Of a stretch of 64,000 bases of DNA, positions 61,050 to 64,000 are shown one piece after another. Below the pieces are notes generated by a model that had not been told where the DNA came from, did not search any database, and saw only the letters and a list, made by a program, of their open reading frames with translations. The translations under genes were made by a program, and so were the position numbers. Numbering within the stretch: position 1 is the first letter of the stretch; every line of letters begins with the position of its first letter. The stretch comes from Levilactobacillus enshiensis (GTDB taxonomy: Bacteria; Bacillota; Bacilli; Lactobacillales; Lactobacillaceae), in NCBI RefSeq assembly GCF_007115095.1, contig NZ_SULH01000001.1:291409-355408 (forward strand). The letters are read 5' to 3'.

Positions 61050-62675
61050 ATGAAGATTAATTCGGCAGTCAAATTAGGGACGGTGGCAACGTTCGCGGCA
61101 GTTCTACTTGCAGCGTGTGGGTCATCTTCCAGCAGTTCAAGTGAATCCAGCAAGCAAACCTTAAACTGGATGGAAAGCTCAGCGTTACCTTCAATGGACT
61201 CATCTACCGCCACTGATGTCGTTTCAGGGGAAACGATGAACAACACGGGTGAAGGGCTCTTACGGATTGGTAAGAACAGTAGCATTCACCCTGGGGTTGC
61301 GAAGGATTACAAAGTCTCTAAAGATGGCAAAACCTACACCTTTAACTTACGGAAGTCTAACTGGAGTAACGGTGACAAGGTAACGGCTAAAGACTTCGTT
61401 TACGCTTGGCAACGGACGGTTAATCCCAAGACCGCTTCGCAATATGCTTACATGTACGCACCTGTGAAGAATGCGAACGCCATCATCAACAAGAAGAAGG
61501 CCGTTTCAACATTAGGCGTTAAGGCCGTTGGTGATTACAAGGTTGTGGTCACGTTAACGCGGGCAACTAGTTACTTCCCTTCATTGGTAGCTAGTCCAAT
61601 GTTCTTCCCACAAAATGAATCAGTTGTTCAAAAATACGGTAAGAAATACGCAACGAATGCTCAGGATAACGTCTACAACGGTCCATTCAAGTTGACATAC
61701 TGGACTGGGACGTCTGATAACTGGTCGATGAGCAAAAACACTAAGTACTGGAACGCAAAGAATGTTAAACTGAAGAAGATCAACTTCAAGACGATGAAGG
61801 ATCCGCAAACGGCTTTGAGTCAGTACCAAAGTGGCAAGTTGGATGCAACTTACCTGAGTGGTCAACAACCAAAGAACTACAAGAACTCTAAGGAGTACGT
61901 TGAACGGAAGAGTGCCTCAACCTTCTACATTGAATTGAACGAAAAGAAAGATTCAATGATGAAGAACAAGAAAGCACGTCAAGCCTTATCAATGGCCATC
62001 AACCGGGACCAATTTGTCAACAAGGTACTCCAAGATGGTTCAACGGTTTCAACCGGTGTCGTTTCAACTGGTTTGGTGGAAAACAAGGGTAAGGACTTCA
62101 ACACCGATGCTGCTGTTCCTTCAGCTACGAGCTACAACCTGAAGAAAGCTAAGCAACTTTGGAAGGAAGCTCTGAAGGAAACTGGTCGTTCAAACTACTC
62201 ACTGACCTTAACCGCTGACGATACACCAGCTGGTAAGAACTCAGCTGAATTTATTCAGAGTCAATGGGCTAAGTTGGGCAACATCAAGGTCACGAACAGC
62301 AACCTGCCATTCAAGACACGGTTAGCGCGTTCACAAAGTGGTGACTTCGATGCCGTTATCTCCGCATGGGGTGCCGACTTCCCAGACCCAATCTCCTTCT
62401 TATCACTCTTCACTTCTGGTAACTCTTACAACAACGGGAGATGGTCTTCCAAGGCTTACGACAAAGACGTTGCCGCAGCTACTGGTAAAGACGCTAACAA
62501 CACAACCGCTCGTTGGAACGATTTGGTTAACGCGCAAAAGACGATCTTGAACGAACAAGGGATTATCCCAATTTACCAACAAGGGAAAGCCCAACTCGTT
62601 AAGTCTAAGGTTCAGGGATTGGTTTACTTCCCAACCGGCGCTAACTGGGACTTCAGTAAGGCTTACATCAAGTAA
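61050..62675 (+). CDS. oppA: Oligopeptide-binding lipoprotein OppA
   Basis: 541 residues. Lipobox LAAC (about residues 21-24), a Ser-rich linker, then a family 5 solute-binding protein: GLLRIGKNSSIHPGVAKDYKVS, WSNGDKVTAKDFVYAWQRTV and ALSMAINRDQFVN. It captures peptides of several residues for import. AGAGGGG precedes the ATG. Synonymous codon choice (AAC, GGT, CAA-rich) looks more biased than in neighbours, as expected of a highly expressed gene. Confidence 0.92.
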   Translation: MKINSAVKLGTVATFAAVLLAACGSSSSSSSESSKQTLNWMESSALPSMDSSTATDVVSGETMNNTGEGLLRIGKNSSIHPGVAKDYKVSKDGKTYTFNLRKSNWSNGDKVTAKDFVYAWQRTVNPKTASQYAYMYAPVKNANAIINKKKAVSTLGVKAVGDYKVVVTLTRATSYFPSLVASPMFFPQNESVVQKYGKKYATNAQDNVYNGPFKLTYWTGTSDNWSMSKNTKYWNAKNVKLKKINFKTMKDPQTALSQYQSGKLDATYLSGQQPKNYKNSKEYVERKSASTFYIELNEKKDSMMKNKKARQALSMAINRDQFVNKVLQDGSTVSTGVVSTGLVENKGKDFNTDAAVPSATSYNLKKAKQLWKEALKETGRSNYSLTLTADDTPAGKNSAEFIQSQWAKLGNIKVTNSNLPFKTRLARSQSGDFDAVISAWGADFPDPISFLSLFTSGNSYNNGRWSSKAYDKDVAAATGKDANNTTARWNDLVNAQKTILNEQGIIPIYQQGKAQLVKSKVQGLVYFPTGANWDFSKAYIK

Positions 62676-62732
62676 GTTCTTGTTAACTCAGTGATTACTG
62701 TCGGGTAACCGACTTCATAAGTTTTATCGGGG

Positions 62733-62766
62733 AGTAAGGATTAACGCGAGTTGATCCTTACTTTTC
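62733..62766 (+). terminator. Intercistronic hairpin between oppA and oppB
   Basis: AGTAAGGAT pairs with ATCCTTACT (inner TTAA/TTGA), followed by TTTT. A weak terminator or mRNA-stabilising hairpin that would keep binding protein in excess over permease. Confidence 0.65.
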
Positions 62767-62869
62767 GGTATTATTGCAATCATTTATTGTCTTGTTATTT
62801 TCGTAGAGTCTTTGTTAAGTTTGATAACTTAACGGTAACGAATAAGTCTACTGATTGAGAGGTAAACAA

Positions 62870-63799
62870 ATGGCAAAGTACCTAGCAAAGCGGATCTTCT
62901 ATCTGATCCTGACCTTATTCATTGTGATTACCGTGACGTTTTTCCTGATGAAGTTATTGCCCGGGACGCCACTGACCAATCAAGCCAAGCTCTCTAAGAG
63001 TCAGATTCATCTGATTTATGAGCAATATGGGTTGAACAAACCCGTTTGGCAGCAGTACCTGTTGTATCTGGCTGGTGCGGTCAAAGGTGACTTCGGAACG
63101 TCCTTCCAATTCAGTGACCAACCCGTATCTTACTTGATTTCGAGTCGGATCGAACCATCCTTGCAGATTGGGCTGCAAGCCATGATTATTGGGGTCATTT
63201 TGGGTGTTATCATCGGGGCCTTCGGTGCAATGAAGCAAAATACGTGGGTTGATACGACGACCACGGTGGTATCTATCTTAGGGATTTCAATTCCTTCCTT
63301 CGTCTTAGCCGTACTGTTACAGTACTACTTAGGTTTGAAGGCCGGTTGGTTCCCAATCGCTGAATGGGGCGGCTTTATCTACACGGTATTGCCAACCTTG
63401 GCTTTGGGGGCGCAACCGCTGGCCGAGTCCGCGCGGTTCGTTCGGACCGAAATGGTCGACGTGTTGAGTTCGGATTACATTGAGTTGGCGAAGGCCAAGG
63501 GGCTGAGCAAAACCGGTGTGATTTACCACCATGCGCTACGGAACAGTTTAATTCCGCTGATTACCATCGTGGGACCATTGGCCGTGAACATCATGACCGG
63601 GTCCATGGTTGTGGAAAACATTTTCTCCATTCCTGGTATCGGGGAACAATTCGTCAAGTCCGTCTTGACCAATGATTACCCAACCATCATGGGCTTAACC
63701 ATCGTCTATTCATTCATGTTGTGTGTCGTTCTGTTGATCACGGATATTCTTTACGGAATCGTTGATCCACGGATTCGACTCACAGGAAAGGCTAACTAG
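62870..63799 (+). CDS. oppB: Oligopeptide ABC permease OppB
   Basis: 309 residues from ATG 62870 (GAGAGG upstream), six helices. LPGTPLTNQAKLS after helix 1, EAA loop EFVELAKAKGLSKTGVIYHHALRNSL-like (here IELAKAKGLSKTGVIYHHAL) and the final LLITDILYGIVDPRIRL are typical of OppB/DppB. It pairs with OppC, which starts 11 bp later. Confidence 0.92.
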   Translation: MAKYLAKRIFYLILTLFIVITVTFFLMKLLPGTPLTNQAKLSKSQIHLIYEQYGLNKPVWQQYLLYLAGAVKGDFGTSFQFSDQPVSYLISSRIEPSLQIGLQAMIIGVILGVIIGAFGAMKQNTWVDTTTTVVSILGISIPSFVLAVLLQYYLGLKAGWFPIAEWGGFIYTVLPTLALGAQPLAESARFVRTEMVDVLSSDYIELAKAKGLSKTGVIYHHALRNSLIPLITIVGPLAVNIMTGSMVVENIFSIPGIGEQFVKSVLTNDYPTIMGLTIVYSFMLCVVLLITDILYGIVDPRIRLTGKAN

Positions 63800-63810
63800 G
63801 AGGTAAATAA

Positions 63811-64000
63811 ATGGCAGATACAGTAAAACTCCCTGAAGATAGCTTTAAGCCGATTACGTCCGATGATCGGGCGGCGTTAGATAGTGAAAAAATTGCAGCA
63901 CCTTCTCTGACCTTCGCGCAAGATGCATGGCGGCGGTTAAAGAAGAACAAGGGGGCTTGGGTCTCCTTGATTGTCTTGGTTGTCATCTTCATCATGGCCT
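63811..64000 (+). CDS. oppC: Oligopeptide ABC permease OppC (partial, runs off the window)
   Basis: The first 63 codons only. AGGAGG eight bases before the ATG. An acidic cytoplasmic N-terminus of about 35 residues and the segment DAWRRLKKNKGAWVSLIVLV, the usual OppC entry into helix 1. Order oppA-oppB-oppC is standard; oppD and oppF are expected beyond the window. Confidence 0.88.
   Translation, partial: MADTVKLPEDSFKPITSDDRAALDSEKIAAPSLTFAQDAWRRLKKNKGAWVSLIVLVVIFIMA

Noticed and set aside
1-64000. CRISPR array, tRNA/rRNA genes, prophage or complete insertion sequence
   Set aside because: No regularly spaced short repeats, no tRNA-like cloverleaf with CCA-type ends, and no transposase, integrase or phage structural gene were seen.

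Overview
The window looks like chromosomal DNA of a lactic acid bacterium in the family Lactobacillaceae, with moderately high GC. A Levilactobacillus-like species is my guess, not a proven call. The evidence is the gene set: PepX, a prolyl iminopeptidase, a choloylglycine hydrolase, a DUF2087 regulator, DUF915 hydrolases, lipoteichoic acid synthase, NlpC/P60 and L,D-transpeptidase wall enzymes, and an Opp oligopeptide transporter. There are no rRNA or tRNA genes, no prophage, no CRISPR array and no transposase gene.

Layout. 0.5-2.3 kb (minus): DUF2087 regulator, GIY-YIG protein and chloramphenicol-acetyltransferase-like enzyme in one operon. 2.5-7.2 kb (plus): two Cof-type phosphatases, a PTS EIIC-like permease, a DUF915 hydrolase and a secreted protein. 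8-17 kb: nucleoside hydrolase with a cre-containing promoter, PrsW-type protease, ferredoxin-NADP reductase, LTA synthase, phosphatase and GNAT. 17-27 kb: NlpC/P60, MerR, a PadR/MFS efflux pair, an MMPL transporter, choloylglycine hydrolase, YdcF-like protein and glucosaminidase. 27-34 kb: serine hydrolase, TerC, secreted and membrane proteins, an oxidoreductase. 34-42 kb: two paralogous TrpXYZ-type ABC transporters that diverge around a DegV gene. 42-55 kb: CPBP protease, VOC protein, ABC-F, L,D-transpeptidase, PepI, PepX, APC permease, Nudix and GMP-kinase-like pair, Fur-family regulator, Ser-rich protein. 56-64 kb: polar amino acid ABC transporter, HflX, start of the opp operon.

Two things stand out. 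First, each TrpXYZ-type operon starts with a consensus promoter, a ribosome-binding site, a tiny leader ORF and competing hairpins that end in an intrinsic terminator. One leader peptide has five Phe among its last eight residues; the other has a single Trp four codons before its stop. This is the layout of ribosome-mediated transcription attenuation, which is unexpected in Firmicutes, where T-boxes or TRAP normally do this job. I can trace a complete chain of mutually exclusive helices for both.

Second, the intergenic spaces hold at least a dozen copies or remnants of a structured repeat, up to about 610 bp long, with terminal inverted repeats. It is built of a three-hairpin-like 'B' or a four-helix 'C' module followed by a multi-hairpin 'A' or A-prime module. 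Helices are kept by compensatory base changes between copies and subfamilies, while the small ORF inside module A is broken in several copies. This points to a mobile, MITE-like element carrying a conserved RNA (or folded-DNA) structure. The repeats sit almost only just behind genes, and several show internal deletions.
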